This document shows positions 48,575 through 57,869 of a stretch of 64,000 bases of DNA, piece by piece. The first letter of the stretch is position 1. The number at the start of each line of letters is the position of its first letter. The notes beneath the pieces were generated by a model. It ran no database searches, had not been told where the DNA came from, and saw only the letters and a program-made list of their open reading frames with translations. The translations under genes and the position numbers were made by a program. The DNA is from Bacteroidetes bacterium UBA1935 (lineage in GTDB: Bacteria > Bacteroidota > Bacteroidia > Chitinophagales > Chitinophagaceae), in the NCBI GenBank assembly GCA_002337045.1, contig DDFF01000006.1, positions 1-64,000 of the forward strand. Reading direction: 5' to 3'.

Positions 48575-49345
48575 ATGGAATACGCTAAATCATTAGTACG
48601 GCTCAGGACTATTATGGACGAACTCAGGGAAAACTGTCCCTGGGATAAGAAGCAGACGATACAAAGCCTGCGCCCGCAAACTATTGAGGAAACCTACGAA
48701 CTGGCAGACGCCATTGCAGAAGAAGACTGGCAGGGGCTAAAGGAAGAACTGGGCGATTTGTTGCTGCATATCGTTTTCTACAGCAAAATAGGTGCAGAGC
48801 GTGGCGAGTTTACACTGGATGATGTGATTGAAGGTGTATGCAATAAACTGGTGAGCCGCCACCCGCATATATATAGCAGTATGGTGGTGAATGATGATGA
48901 AGAGGTGAAACAAAACTGGGAAAAGCTGAAACTGAAGGAAGGGAAGAAATCTATCCTCAGCGGGCTACCACAGTCTATACCTGCTATTATGAAAGCGCTG
49001 CAACTGCAAAACAAAACCAAACAGGTAGGCTTTGAGTGGGATCATATAGATCAGGTAAAAGAAAAAGTAGATGAAGAGATTGGCGAACTGTATGAAGCGG
49101 TTGCCATAGGTGAGCAGGACAAAATAGAAGAGGAATTTGGCGATGTATTATTTGCACTGGTAAACTATGCACGCTTTGCAAAAGTAGACCCGGAGATGGC
49201 GCTAGAAAAGACAAACAAAAAATTCATCCGCCGTTTTCAGCAGATAGAAGCAATGGCTGCCGAAAAAGGTAAACTACTGCACGATATGACGCTGGCAGAG
49301 ATGGATGCATTGTGGAACAAAGTAAAAGCACAGGAAAGGCAATAG
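48575..49345 (+). CDS. mazG: Nucleoside triphosphate pyrophosphohydrolase
   Basis: MazG hydrolyses non-canonical NTPs to NMP and pyrophosphate. The 256-aa protein has two MazG domains: the first with CPWDKKQTIQSLRPQTIEETYELADAI and an ELGDLLLHIVF metal site (EExxE...ExxD), the second with DEEIGELYEA and EEFGDVLFALVNYAR. The full-length two-domain type is typical of MazG. Start ATG 48575 is used rather than the adjacent TTG. The sensor kinase gene begins with GTG immediately after its stop codon, so they are probably co-translated. Confidence 0.94.
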   Translation: MEYAKSLVRLRTIMDELRENCPWDKKQTIQSLRPQTIEETYELADAIAEEDWQGLKEELGDLLLHIVFYSKIGAERGEFTLDDVIEGVCNKLVSRHPHIYSSMVVNDDEEVKQNWEKLKLKEGKKSILSGLPQSIPAIMKALQLQNKTKQVGFEWDHIDQVKEKVDEEIGELYEAVAIGEQDKIEEEFGDVLFALVNYARFAKVDPEMALEKTNKKFIRRFQQIEAMAAEKGKLLHDMTLAEMDALWNKVKAQERQ

Positions 49346-52300
49346 GTGTTCAGGAAATATCCATACTGGGGTTGGCTGATAGCAGGCGCGGTGCTGTGGA
49401 GCATAGCGATACTACGCTATCACAATCATAGCAGGCAGATAGCACCTGCGGGTATGGCCAAGACCATTGAAGAGGATGTACAAACAAAAGAAAAACTCTT
49501 CAACCAATTGCTGACAGATGCCGACCTTGTAGAAAGAATCTTTAAGGACTCCCTTACAGATAATGATGTAGAGAAGCTTAGTAAACAACCTTATTATCTA
49601 TACGCCTACAAAAACGGCACACTCAGCTATTGGAATACTAATAAGATACTGGCCGACTGTATCGAGAACAAACCGACTTTTAAAGAACAGTTACTTTTTA
49701 ATGAAAAAGGCGTATTCATAACCAGATGCTATTGGATAAAGAACAAAGCAAGACACCTTACGGCTTTGTTCCCTGTTATGTTTCAATACCCTTTTGAAAA
49801 TAAATATCTGGCAAATGAATTTGCTGCGGGTAATTATATCCCTGCTAATACACGTATACACAGCACAGCGGTAAAGGGTGGCTACAGCGTAAAAAACACA
49901 GAGGGTGAAACATTATTTTACCTGAAATTCAATCCGAATTCACTACCCGACTGGGTACCCGATTTACCAATGCTTGCACTGCTGATTGCCGCACTGCTTA
50001 CTACCATTGCATGGCTGCAACTTATCAGCATCAATATATCGCGCAGACGGTCTAATATATTGGGCATTGTAATAACAGTTGTACTGATAGCAGGTGTGCG
50101 CCTGCTTACCTATATATATGGTATGCCATTCAATCTGTCGAGTATGCCTATCTTCTCGCCGCTTGTGTATGCTACCAGTACATTGCATCCATCTATGGGT
50201 GCGTTGTTGCTGAATGCGCTGTGCTTCCTTTGGATAATAGCCTATATCATCGGCAATATATCTGTTGAAGACATAGACTTTTCGAAGCTGCATAAAAATA
50301 TACGCTATCCGTTGGCGGTAGTGCTGAGCCTTGTTATCATCACATTCGCGTTCACGTTTATCAATATGATAAACAGCCTTGTAGTAGACTCGGCAGTATC
50401 ATTCGACGTAAGCCATTTTTACAGCATCAATAAGTTTACCATCTATGCACTGATAACAATTGGTATTATCACCATCAGTTGCTGTTTGCTTATATACTTT
50501 CTGAACCTGATTTTTACCAAGCTGATATCTAACCAGCGAATAAAATATCTGCTGATTGCAGCGACAGGGATTATTGTGATATTGCTGAGCGACGTAAGCC
50601 GTACAGGCAACCTCTCTTATTTCCTGCTGGGATGGTTGTTGCTTTTCATAATACTGCTTGATGTAAAGAAGCTTGCCTATACCAACGATGTGCTTGCTCC
50701 ACACATGATATTCTGGGCATTCTTTGTTTGTGCATTTTGTACTGCCGTGCTGCAATACTTCAGCGATATAAAAGAAAAAACCAATCGCATCAACTATGCA
50801 GAGGTTGTGGCACAGCAACGCGACCACCCGCTGGAAGATTTTGTTTTCAACAGCATAGCACAAACACTGCAAAACGACCATACACTAAAAGCATTTATAG
50901 AAAACCCCGATAACGATGCACGCAGGCAACTGAATGAACGTTTTGAAACATTGTATTTTGGTACACAGCTGAATAAATACCAAACCAAAGTATACATATA
51001 CGATGCAAACGGAAACGATCTGTATAACAGCGATACACTGAGCTACACTGCTATACACAGGCAACTGCGCAGGGCACAACCTACAACAGACAGCAACCTT
51101 TACTATAAAGAATATGCGCAGGACGGACACTACTACATAGGCATTGTACCTATATACAATAGCGATAGCAATAGTGTATCGTATTTGTATCTTGATCTTG
51201 CTATTAAGGAATCTACAGGTGAGTCTGTATATCCTGAACTGCTGCAACCACAGACACTAAAAACAACGCTTGACGGTGCAAATTATTCATATGCCATCTA
51301 TGCCAACCACAGGCTGCTTACACAAACCAACGATTATACTTTCCCGATATTCTTCAACGAAAAAATAGCGAAGGACTACAAGTTTGTTACCAAAGATGAT
51401 AATAGCGAACTGTGGTACAAAACAGACGATAACAAAGTAGTAATTGTAGTGCATAACCAGAAAATATGGCTGGAAAGCATCACATTGTTTTCTTACCTGT
51501 TTGGCATACAGGTATTGGTAGCTATACTGATAGTGCTTTATAAATCAACCATCTCTTTTCTTGCGAAACCAAAACGTGGTTCAAGGCTTATCAACTTTAC
51601 ACTGCGCAGAAGGATACACTTCTCTATGCTCGGTATAGTGCTTGTATCTTTCCTGATAATAGGTGTAGTAACTATCATATACTTCACACTGCAGTATAAA
51701 CAAAATACTCGCAACAAACTGCTGGGTGTAATGCAGGCAGTGGAGCGCTCTGTAGCACAAAATCTGGATGCTGATGGTGCATTGTCAAACCCGCGCAGCT
51801 TCAACCAGAGTACAAACACCGCAGCTTTCAAATACTTTATAACAGGGCTTGCCAATGCACAGAAGGTCGACATCAATATCTACAATGCGAGTGGTATACT
51901 GAATGTAACATCTCAGGACAATATTTATGACCGCGCACTGCTGGCACGCATCATGCGTCAGGATGCTTACCATGAATTATGGAGCAATAAGAAATCGCTG
52001 CTGATGCAGGATGAAAACATCGGTAAGCTATCGCACCTTAGCTGCTATGTGCCTATCCGCGATGAGGCAGGTGCTACAATGGGTTATATCAACATACCTT
52101 ATTTCTCTTCGCAAAAAGAATTGAGTTATCAGATATCCAATATCCTTGTTGCACTCATCAACCTGTATGCATTTATCTTCCTGCTATCGGGTATGATAAC
52201 GGTATTCATTACCAGATGGATAACTCGCAGTTTTAATGTGGTGATAGAACGATTTGAAAAACTGAACCTGAGCGAAAACGAACTGATAGAATGGCCTTAT

Positions 52301-53062
52301 GAAGATGAGATAGGACTACTGGTGCAGGAGTATAACAAGATGGTGAAGAAAGTGGAAGCCAACGCCATGCTGATGGCACGCAACGAACGCGAAACCGCGT
52401 GGCGTGAAATGGCGAAACAGGTAGCGCACGAAATTAAGAACCCGCTTACACCAATGAAGCTGAATATTCAGTACCTGCAGCAGGCACTGAAAAATAATTA
52501 TGAGAATGTACGCGAGCTGACGATAAAAGTTTCAGAATCTTTGATAGAACAGATAGATAACCTCTCTTACATAGCCAGTGAGTTTTCGAACTTTGCTAAA
52601 ATGCCGGAGGCTGTTCCTGAAAACATAGAGGTGAATGAACTGATAGAACGTGTTGCAGAACTATACCTGAATGAAAGTGAAGTAAAAGTAGAAACACTGA
52701 AATCTGCCGAGGCAGTAAATGTATTTGCAGACCGCAGCCAACTGCTGCGCGTACTTACCAACCTGATGCAAAACGCCGTGCAATCTATACCTGAAGGCAG
52801 AGAAGGACTTGTAAAAGTAAGTGTGGAAACACAAGGAGCAGATGTGCTCATCGCCATAGCCGATAATGGTACGGGTATAGACAGTGAGATAGTAGACAAA
52901 ATATTCCAGCCATACTTTACTACCAAGACATCGGGCACAGGCCTTGGCCTTGCTATGACAAGGAAGATTATTGAATTCTGGAAAGGTAAAATCTGGTTTG
53001 ATACTACTGAGGGAAAAGGCACTACCTTCTATATCCGCATGCCAATAACAGAGGAAGCATAG
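49346..53062 (+). CDS. Very large membrane sensor histidine kinase (NtrY-like)
   Basis: A 1238-aa sensor kinase. Membrane helices lie near residues 8-25 and again in a cluster from about 205 to 470. A large extracytoplasmic region follows, then a helix pair near 715-735 and 765-790. A further sensor segment leads to a last helix (about 935-955), HAMP (about 955-1010) and the kinase core. The H-box is KQVAHEIKNPLTPMKLN (His about 1027). The N-box NLMQNAVQS, G1 ADNGTGID and G2 TGTGLGLAMTRKII (about 1198) are intact. No response regulator gene is adjacent. GTG start abuts the mazG stop. Confidence 0.88.
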   Translation: MFRKYPYWGWLIAGAVLWSIAILRYHNHSRQIAPAGMAKTIEEDVQTKEKLFNQLLTDADLVERIFKDSLTDNDVEKLSKQPYYLYAYKNGTLSYWNTNKILADCIENKPTFKEQLLFNEKGVFITRCYWIKNKARHLTALFPVMFQYPFENKYLANEFAAGNYIPANTRIHSTAVKGGYSVKNTEGETLFYLKFNPNSLPDWVPDLPMLALLIAALLTTIAWLQLISINISRRRSNILGIVITVVLIAGVRLLTYIYGMPFNLSSMPIFSPLVYATSTLHPSMGALLLNALCFLWIIAYIIGNISVEDIDFSKLHKNIRYPLAVVLSLVIITFAFTFINMINSLVVDSAVSFDVSHFYSINKFTIYALITIGIITISCCLLIYFLNLIFTKLISNQRIKYLLIAATGIIVILLSDVSRTGNLSYFLLGWLLLFIILLDVKKLAYTNDVLAPHMIFWAFFVCAFCTAVLQYFSDIKEKTNRINYAEVVAQQRDHPLEDFVFNSIAQTLQNDHTLKAFIENPDNDARRQLNERFETLYFGTQLNKYQTKVYIYDANGNDLYNSDTLSYTAIHRQLRRAQPTTDSNLYYKEYAQDGHYYIGIVPIYNSDSNSVSYLYLDLAIKESTGESVYPELLQPQTLKTTLDGANYSYAIYANHRLLTQTNDYTFPIFFNEKIAKDYKFVTKDDNSELWYKTDDNKVVIVVHNQKIWLESITLFSYLFGIQVLVAILIVLYKSTISFLAKPKRGSRLINFTLRRRIHFSMLGIVLVSFLIIGVVTIIYFTLQYKQNTRNKLLGVMQAVERSVAQNLDADGALSNPRSFNQSTNTAAFKYFITGLANAQKVDINIYNASGILNVTSQDNIYDRALLARIMRQDAYHELWSNKKSLLMQDENIGKLSHLSCYVPIRDEAGATMGYINIPYFSSQKELSYQISNILVALINLYAFIFLLSGMITVFITRWITRSFNVVIERFEKLNLSENELIEWPYEDEIGLLVQEYNKMVKKVEANAMLMARNERETAWREMAKQVAHEIKNPLTPMKLNIQYLQQALKNNYENVRELTIKVSESLIEQIDNLSYIASEFSNFAKMPEAVPENIEVNELIERVAELYLNESEVKVETLKSAEAVNVFADRSQLLRVLTNLMQNAVQSIPEGREGLVKVSVETQGADVLIAIADNGTGIDSEIVDKIFQPYFTTKTSGTGLGLAMTRKIIEFWKGKIWFDTTEGKGTTFYIRMPITEEA

Positions 53063-53063
53063 G

Positions 53064-54077
53064 TTACCATACCTGCACCTCGCGCTCCAATTCTATGCCG
53101 TATTTGTCGTGAACGGTTTTTACGATATTATCTGACAAGTCCCACACGGCACCGCCCGTGGCACCGCCATAGTTTACCAATACAAGTGCCTGCTTTTCGT
53201 GTACACCCACATCACCTGCGCGGAAGCCCTTCCACCCGCATTGTTCTATCAACCAGCCTGCAGGTACTTTTACGGTAGTTTCGCTAACAGGGTATGATGG
53301 TATAGCAGGGAACGATTCTTTTAGTGCATCGTATTGCTCTATAGGTATAGTAGGATTTTTGAAGAAGCTACCCGCATTACCAATCTCTCGAGGATTAGGC
53401 AGTTTACTACTGCGGATGGCTATCACTGCATCTGCAATCGCCGCAATCGATACCTCCTGAATATCCATCTTCTGCAATTCCTGCTCTATAGCACCGTAAG
53501 ATGTATTGAAGTTTGGTTTTTTATGGAGCCTAAATGTAACGGATGTAATAAACACTTTGTCTTTCAACTGGTGTTTGAAAATACTGTCACGATATCCAAA
53601 TGCACACTCTGCATTCTGATACGGTACTTCCTTTTGCATTTCCCAATGCCATGCCGTTACATGGTCTATCACCTCTTTTGCCTCTACGCCATAGGCGCCA
53701 ATATTCTGTATAGGTGCCGCGCCAACAGTACCGGGTATCAGTGCAAGGTTTTCTACTCCCGCCCAATGGTTGGCAATGGCATACATCACAAAATCGTGCC
53801 ACACCTCACCTGCTCCTACCTTCACCCACACATGGTCTTCATCTTCTTTTTCTTTCTCTATGCCTTTTATTTTGTTGTGCAGCAATATGCCATGCAGTGT
53901 ATGTGTAAGCAATACATTGCTGCCGCCGCCCAATACAAAGCGTTTGGCAGGTAGCGCTGTGTTCTCCGCTATTTCGCGGAGCTGTGCTAAATTCGTTATC
54001 TCTGTATAATAATCGGCATGTACATCCATACCGAATGTATTGAAAGGCTTGAGCGAAATGTCTTGCAGTATTTGCAT
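53064..54077 (-). CDS. murB: UDP-N-acetylenolpyruvoylglucosamine reductase
   Basis: MurB reduces UDP-GlcNAc-enolpyruvate to UDP-MurNAc in peptidoglycan synthesis, with FAD and NADPH. The 337-aa protein is the longer, E. coli-like type I form. It has LKPFNTFGMDV, the FAD loop LGGGSNVLLT, the GTVGAAPIQNIGAYG motif, FGYRDSIFK, and the catalytic Ser region NAGSFFKNP. It ends with a cluster including AGDVGVHEKQALVLVN. ATG 54077 is chosen over GTG 54083, because the GTG falls inside the -7 box. Confidence 0.96.
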   Translation of the reverse strand: MQILQDISLKPFNTFGMDVHADYYTEITNLAQLREIAENTALPAKRFVLGGGSNVLLTHTLHGILLHNKIKGIEKEKEDEDHVWVKVGAGEVWHDFVMYAIANHWAGVENLALIPGTVGAAPIQNIGAYGVEAKEVIDHVTAWHWEMQKEVPYQNAECAFGYRDSIFKHQLKDKVFITSVTFRLHKKPNFNTSYGAIEQELQKMDIQEVSIAAIADAVIAIRSSKLPNPREIGNAGSFFKNPTIPIEQYDALKESFPAIPSYPVSETTVKVPAGWLIEQCGWKGFRAGDVGVHEKQALVLVNYGGATGGAVWDLSDNIVKTVHDKYGIELEREVQVW

Positions 54078-54082
54078 CGGCA

Positions 54083-54090
54083 CAAAAATA
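54083..54090 (-). promoter_or_regulatory. murB promoter -7 box, leaderless spacing
   Basis: The minus strand reads TATTTTTG, exact to TAnnTTTG, ending 5 nt before the murB ATG at 54077. The box lies in the short gap after the epimerase stop. Confidence 0.6.
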
Positions 54091-54095
54091 GAATG

Positions 54096-55133
54096 CTAAA
54101 CGGACTTCTTTTCAAATTTCTGCCCCAGGAAGCGGACACCCAATCCCGGTGCATTGCTGATACGCATCACCCCATTGTCGTATTGTAAACCTTCTGCCAC
54201 ATCCTCTTTCAGCAACAGCGGGCCATCAGCGTCTATCTCATCAAGCAAGGGCAGCAGATGTGCCATGGCGGCACTGCCAATGGTGCTCTCGTTCATAGAA
54301 CCCAGCATTACCTTCATGCCCAGTTTACGGCCTTCGGTTATCATACGCAGCGCAGGTGTAATACCACCACATTTTGTAAGCTTTATGTTGATGCCGTCAA
54401 AAGCATCGGCGCATTTAGCCACATCGCTCTCCTCTACACAGCTTTCATCTGCAAACAGCGGCAGCGAGCTGATGGCTTTTAGTTCTTTCATCGCATCCCA
54501 CGCTGTTTTGGCTAGGGGCTGCTCTACCATATCTACACCAAGCGCCTGTAAATCGGGCAATATGCGCTTAGCATCTTCAAAGTTGAAAGCCTCGTTGGCA
54601 TCTACCCTGAAGCGTGCATCGCTTGTGGCTCGCAGCGCACGTACAAGGTCTACATCATCGGGAGAGCGCATTTTTATTTTATAGATAGGCCATGGGTGTG
54701 CCTGCATTTTGGCAATCATATTTTCGGCAGTATCTACGCCCAGTGTATAATCTGTCAGTGGTGCCTTCCATGGCAACCTCAGTAATTGATATAGTGGTTG
54801 TCGGCGCAGTTGCGCAAACAAGTCCCAGCCTGCAATATCCAATGCGGCAATCAGGAAGTTCTGCCCCGGCATCAGGTGGTGCAGAAAATGCCAGAAGCGC
54901 TGCGGGTCTGTCAGCGCGTAGCGCTCGATTTCCCGGCGGTTTGCCTCCAAGGTAGCCGCCATGCTATCTACCGATACATTATAATAATGTATAGCGGGTG
55001 CCTCTCCATGTCCGCGTAGCTGCCCCAGCCCCAACTGTACCACCAATGTGGGTTGGTGCGTCTTGGTGCCCTTATTGGTTGTAAACGGGTATTGAAAAGC
55101 CAGCTCGAACGGATATGAACGCAATTGCAACAT
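54096..55133 (-). CDS. Dipeptide epimerase (enolase superfamily)
   Basis: A 345-aa enolase-superfamily enzyme of the L-Ala-D/L-Glu epimerase type. Key residues: KxK in YKIKMRS (about 152-158), metal ligands in VDANEAF (Asp), MVEQPL (Glu) and FADESC (Asp), and the second catalytic Lys in INIKLTKCGG. Such enzymes epimerise dipeptides from murein recycling, which fits the adjacent murB in the same direction (18 bp apart). It is divergent from the GT39 gene. Exact substrate (Ala-Glu or another) cannot be told from sequence. Confidence 0.88.
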   Translation of the reverse strand: MLQLRSYPFELAFQYPFTTNKGTKTHQPTLVVQLGLGQLRGHGEAPAIHYYNVSVDSMAATLEANRREIERYALTDPQRFWHFLHHLMPGQNFLIAALDIAGWDLFAQLRRQPLYQLLRLPWKAPLTDYTLGVDTAENMIAKMQAHPWPIYKIKMRSPDDVDLVRALRATSDARFRVDANEAFNFEDAKRILPDLQALGVDMVEQPLAKTAWDAMKELKAISSLPLFADESCVEESDVAKCADAFDGINIKLTKCGGITPALRMITEGRKLGMKVMLGSMNESTIGSAAMAHLLPLLDEIDADGPLLLKEDVAEGLQYDNGVMRISNAPGLGVRFLGQKFEKKSV

Positions 55134-55149
55134 TCGATAAAATTGCGAC

Positions 55150-55157
55150 TATTTTTG
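55150..55157 (+). promoter_or_regulatory. GT39 gene promoter -7 box
   Basis: TATTTTTG is an exact TAnnTTTG match, 18 nt before the ATG at 55176. Confidence 0.5.
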
Positions 55158-55175
55158 CAGACAGAGAACATTGTT

Positions 55176-56816
55176 ATGCCAAAGATTCCTAACTGGGTAT
55201 TTGTACTGCTTGCCATATTGCACCTGAGTGCCTTTCGTGTAGATATGATGGATATTGATGCCACACAATATGCCGAGATGAGCCGCGAGATGGCAGAGAG
55301 CGGCAGTTACCTGCAGCTCTACGACAGGGGCATCGATTATCTGGATAAACCGCCGATGCTCTTCTGGGTGAGCTCGCTGAGTATGAAAGTATTTGGCTAC
55401 AACAATTTTGGCTATAAGCTGCCATCTGTATTGTTCGCGCTGCTGGCTATCTATGCAGTGTACCGACTGACACGACTGCTGTATAACGATAACACCGCAC
55501 GCATGGCTGCGCTGATACTGGGTGCATGCCAGGGTATGTACTTGATGACGAACGACGTACGTACCGATACCATACTGATGAGCTGTGTGATAACCGCACT
55601 GTGGATGATAAAAGAAGCTGAGATACAACGCAGGTGGTATTGGGTACTGGGTGGCACTGCGGCTATAGCTGCGGGTATGATGACCAAAGGGCCTATTGCG
55701 CTGATGGTGCCGATTTTCTGCTTTGGCAGCGAATGGGTACTGAAACGCAAATGGAAACAAATCTTCAGTCCGTACCATCTGGTAGATGCTGTGCTGATTG
55801 CCATCTTCCTGATACCGATGAGCATAGGACTGTATCAGCAGTTTGATATGCACCCGGAGAAAACAGTGAACGGATTACAGAACGTAAGCGGTTTGCGATT
55901 CTTCTACTGGTCGCAGAGCTTTGGCAGGATAACAGGCGAAAGCCCGTGGAATAATAATGCACCTTTTGAGTTTTTGTTTGTAGGTATGTTCTGGGCTTTC
56001 CTGCCATGGATGTTTTTGTTTGTGCCTGCATTGGTGATGCGACTGGTGGAGGTTGTGAAACAAAAATTCAAACTGCGTCCTGAGCAGGAGTTTATAACAA
56101 CGGGCGGTTTTGTACTGGCGTATCTGGCGCTGGGTTCTTCCAAATACCAATTGCCGCACTACATATTTGTGGTGTTTCCACTAGCGGCGATTATGGTAGC
56201 AAAACTGATTGCCGATTTTGCAGATGGTAAATATGCAGGATTGTATAAAGTCATGAAGCCTTTTCAGTGGGTGGCATCTGTGTTGATAATGATAGCATCG
56301 CTGCTGACCTTGGTGATTGTGTTCCCTGTGGGCATTACAGGCATACTGGTGTGGATGCTGGCATTCAGCGTGTGGTTGTTTATTGCCATGCACAAAAGAA
56401 TACAGGCTAAGATGTTTTGGGTGAGTGCGGCGGCTATTATGCTGGCAAATGTTTTCATCACACATCACTTTTACTACAACCTGTTGAAGTATCAACTGGG
56501 TAGCAGCCTTGGCAGGTATATGAAGGCAAACAAGATGCAAGTAGATAAGCTGACGCTACACCAAATAGACCACCCGCTGAATGCACTGCATTTTTATGCA
56601 GACAGGCTGATAACGCTGGACAGTGCAGGCACAGAACCGGGTAAATATGTATTGGCTTCTTACAACGGTATAGAACATATAAAAGCACAACAACTACCGT
56701 ACGACCTGCTGCTGGAAGGAGAGTACTTTAAAGTAAGTGAACTGACACCTGAATTCCTGAACCCTGCAACAAGGCAAAAGGCTACAGAGAAGTATTATTT
56801 TATAAGGATGAAATAA
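55176..56816 (+). CDS. Glycosyltransferase family 39 / ArnT-like membrane protein
   Basis: A 546-aa GT-C glycosyltransferase with about twelve membrane helices. The first luminal loop carries the DxD-like acidic region DIDATQYAEMSREMAESG, typical of PMT/ArnT enzymes, followed by DKPPMLFW. It moves a sugar from a polyprenyl-phosphate donor to a lipid or protein acceptor in the periplasm. Start ATG 55176 is chosen over an upstream in-frame codon because the -7 box lies between them. The acceptor (lipid A or another) is unknown. Confidence 0.85.
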   Translation: MPKIPNWVFVLLAILHLSAFRVDMMDIDATQYAEMSREMAESGSYLQLYDRGIDYLDKPPMLFWVSSLSMKVFGYNNFGYKLPSVLFALLAIYAVYRLTRLLYNDNTARMAALILGACQGMYLMTNDVRTDTILMSCVITALWMIKEAEIQRRWYWVLGGTAAIAAGMMTKGPIALMVPIFCFGSEWVLKRKWKQIFSPYHLVDAVLIAIFLIPMSIGLYQQFDMHPEKTVNGLQNVSGLRFFYWSQSFGRITGESPWNNNAPFEFLFVGMFWAFLPWMFLFVPALVMRLVEVVKQKFKLRPEQEFITTGGFVLAYLALGSSKYQLPHYIFVVFPLAAIMVAKLIADFADGKYAGLYKVMKPFQWVASVLIMIASLLTLVIVFPVGITGILVWMLAFSVWLFIAMHKRIQAKMFWVSAAAIMLANVFITHHFYYNLLKYQLGSSLGRYMKANKMQVDKLTLHQIDHPLNALHFYADRLITLDSAGTEPGKYVLASYNGIEHIKAQQLPYDLLLEGEYFKVSELTPEFLNPATRQKATEKYYFIRMK

Positions 56817-56830
56817 AAATTTCTGTATTG

Positions 56831-57394
56831 ATGAAGAACATTGACATTGATAAGAAGAGTCTTAAGGGAAAAGTAATTTCAGATATCATAAAAGTAGCTT
56901 TTGCTTGTGCATTGGGGGTTGGGGTATTCTATGGTGGGACCAGCTTCAGTAAATATTATTATAATAACAAGTACGAAAAAATAGAGAAGAATGGTATTGT
57001 AACGGACTGTGAAGTAATAAAGACCGGGAATATGAAGGGCAATTACGTTGTTACGAAATATTACTATAATGACAAGAAATACGAGATAAGAGAAGCTTCT
57101 CCTGCATTTATTGAGGTTGGAGAAAAGTTTAAGATTATGGTAGATACAACTGATCCCAATGAAAGTGTGATATTATTTGAGAGTCCATTTTTTTACAATA
57201 CTGATATTACGGATGTAAGTATAGGTGAAGTAACAGAAGTTTTAGAAAAGCGGGTAACTTATCAATATAGCGTAAGCGGAACACGTTTTAAGAGAATTCA
57301 AGGTATTATAAATAAGAAATTGAAAGTGGGCGATACCTATGAAGTACAATATCTTGTAAGTAACCCAGCAATTGCAATTATAAAACTGCCTTAA
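56831..57394 (+). CDS. DUF3592-like membrane protein
   Basis: A 187-aa protein with one N-terminal membrane helix (VAFACALGVGVFYGG, about 22-38) and two beta-rich units resembling DUF3592 (IVTDCEVIKTGNMKGNY; KVGDTYEVQYLVSNP). It is AT-rich and uses codons unlike the neighbouring glycosyltransferase, which suggests separate acquisition. Start ATG 56831 is used rather than the TTG before it. No function proposed. Confidence 0.7.
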   Translation: MKNIDIDKKSLKGKVISDIIKVAFACALGVGVFYGGTSFSKYYYNNKYEKIEKNGIVTDCEVIKTGNMKGNYVVTKYYYNDKKYEIREASPAFIEVGEKFKIMVDTTDPNESVILFESPFFYNTDITDVSIGEVTEVLEKRVTYQYSVSGTRFKRIQGIINKKLKVGDTYEVQYLVSNPAIAIIKLP

Positions 57395-57417
57395 TAGAGA
57401 GACATTATTTTATTATC

Positions 57418-57822
57418 ATGAAAGCATTCTTAGCCGAAATAGCCACACTGCCTGAAACAGTTAGTGAAGAAACATTGGCAGACTATTTTCGAAAAGTAAC
57501 AGCAAGCACACCTTCTGTTGCTGACAGGGAAATGGTTTCTTATATCCTGTTTGAACTGGCCAATAAGCAATGGCATAATTACCAGAAGCTGCATGCGCCC
57601 TTGTTGGGTGATGTAGATGCGTTTGTAAGTAAACTACTGCAACACGAAACATCGTTGAACATAATACAGGATTTATCTGGCGTAATAGGTATGCTGGGGC
57701 TTACACAGTCTTACGAAGTATTCCGCAACCTGATAACTACAGAACAAGCTGAAGACGTGATGATGGAAATTTTAGGAACCATCACAGAGTACGGCGATGA
57801 TGTTTCTAATCCATACAAATAA
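57418..57822 (+). CDS. Helical protein of unknown function
   Basis: A 134-aa, mostly helical cytoplasmic protein. It starts 24 bp after the DUF3592-like gene and may be co-transcribed with it. It has HEAT-like short helices (VADREMVSYILFELANKQWHNY; LLQHETSLNIIQDLSGVIGML), but no named domain. A terminator overlaps its stop codon. Confidence 0.65.
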   Translation: MKAFLAEIATLPETVSEETLADYFRKVTASTPSVADREMVSYILFELANKQWHNYQKLHAPLLGDVDAFVSKLLQHETSLNIIQDLSGVIGMLGLTQSYEVFRNLITTEQAEDVMMEILGTITEYGDDVSNPYK

Positions 57823-57851
57823 AAGAGGCGGGTTATTCACCCGCCTCTTTT
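57821..57851. terminator. Bidirectional terminator
   Basis: AAAAGAGGCGGGT (57821-57833) pairs exactly with ACCCGCCTCTTTT (57839-57851), 5-nt loop. It serves the convergent genes on both sides. Confidence 0.85.
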
Positions 57852-57869
57852 ATTAGCAATAATATCAGC

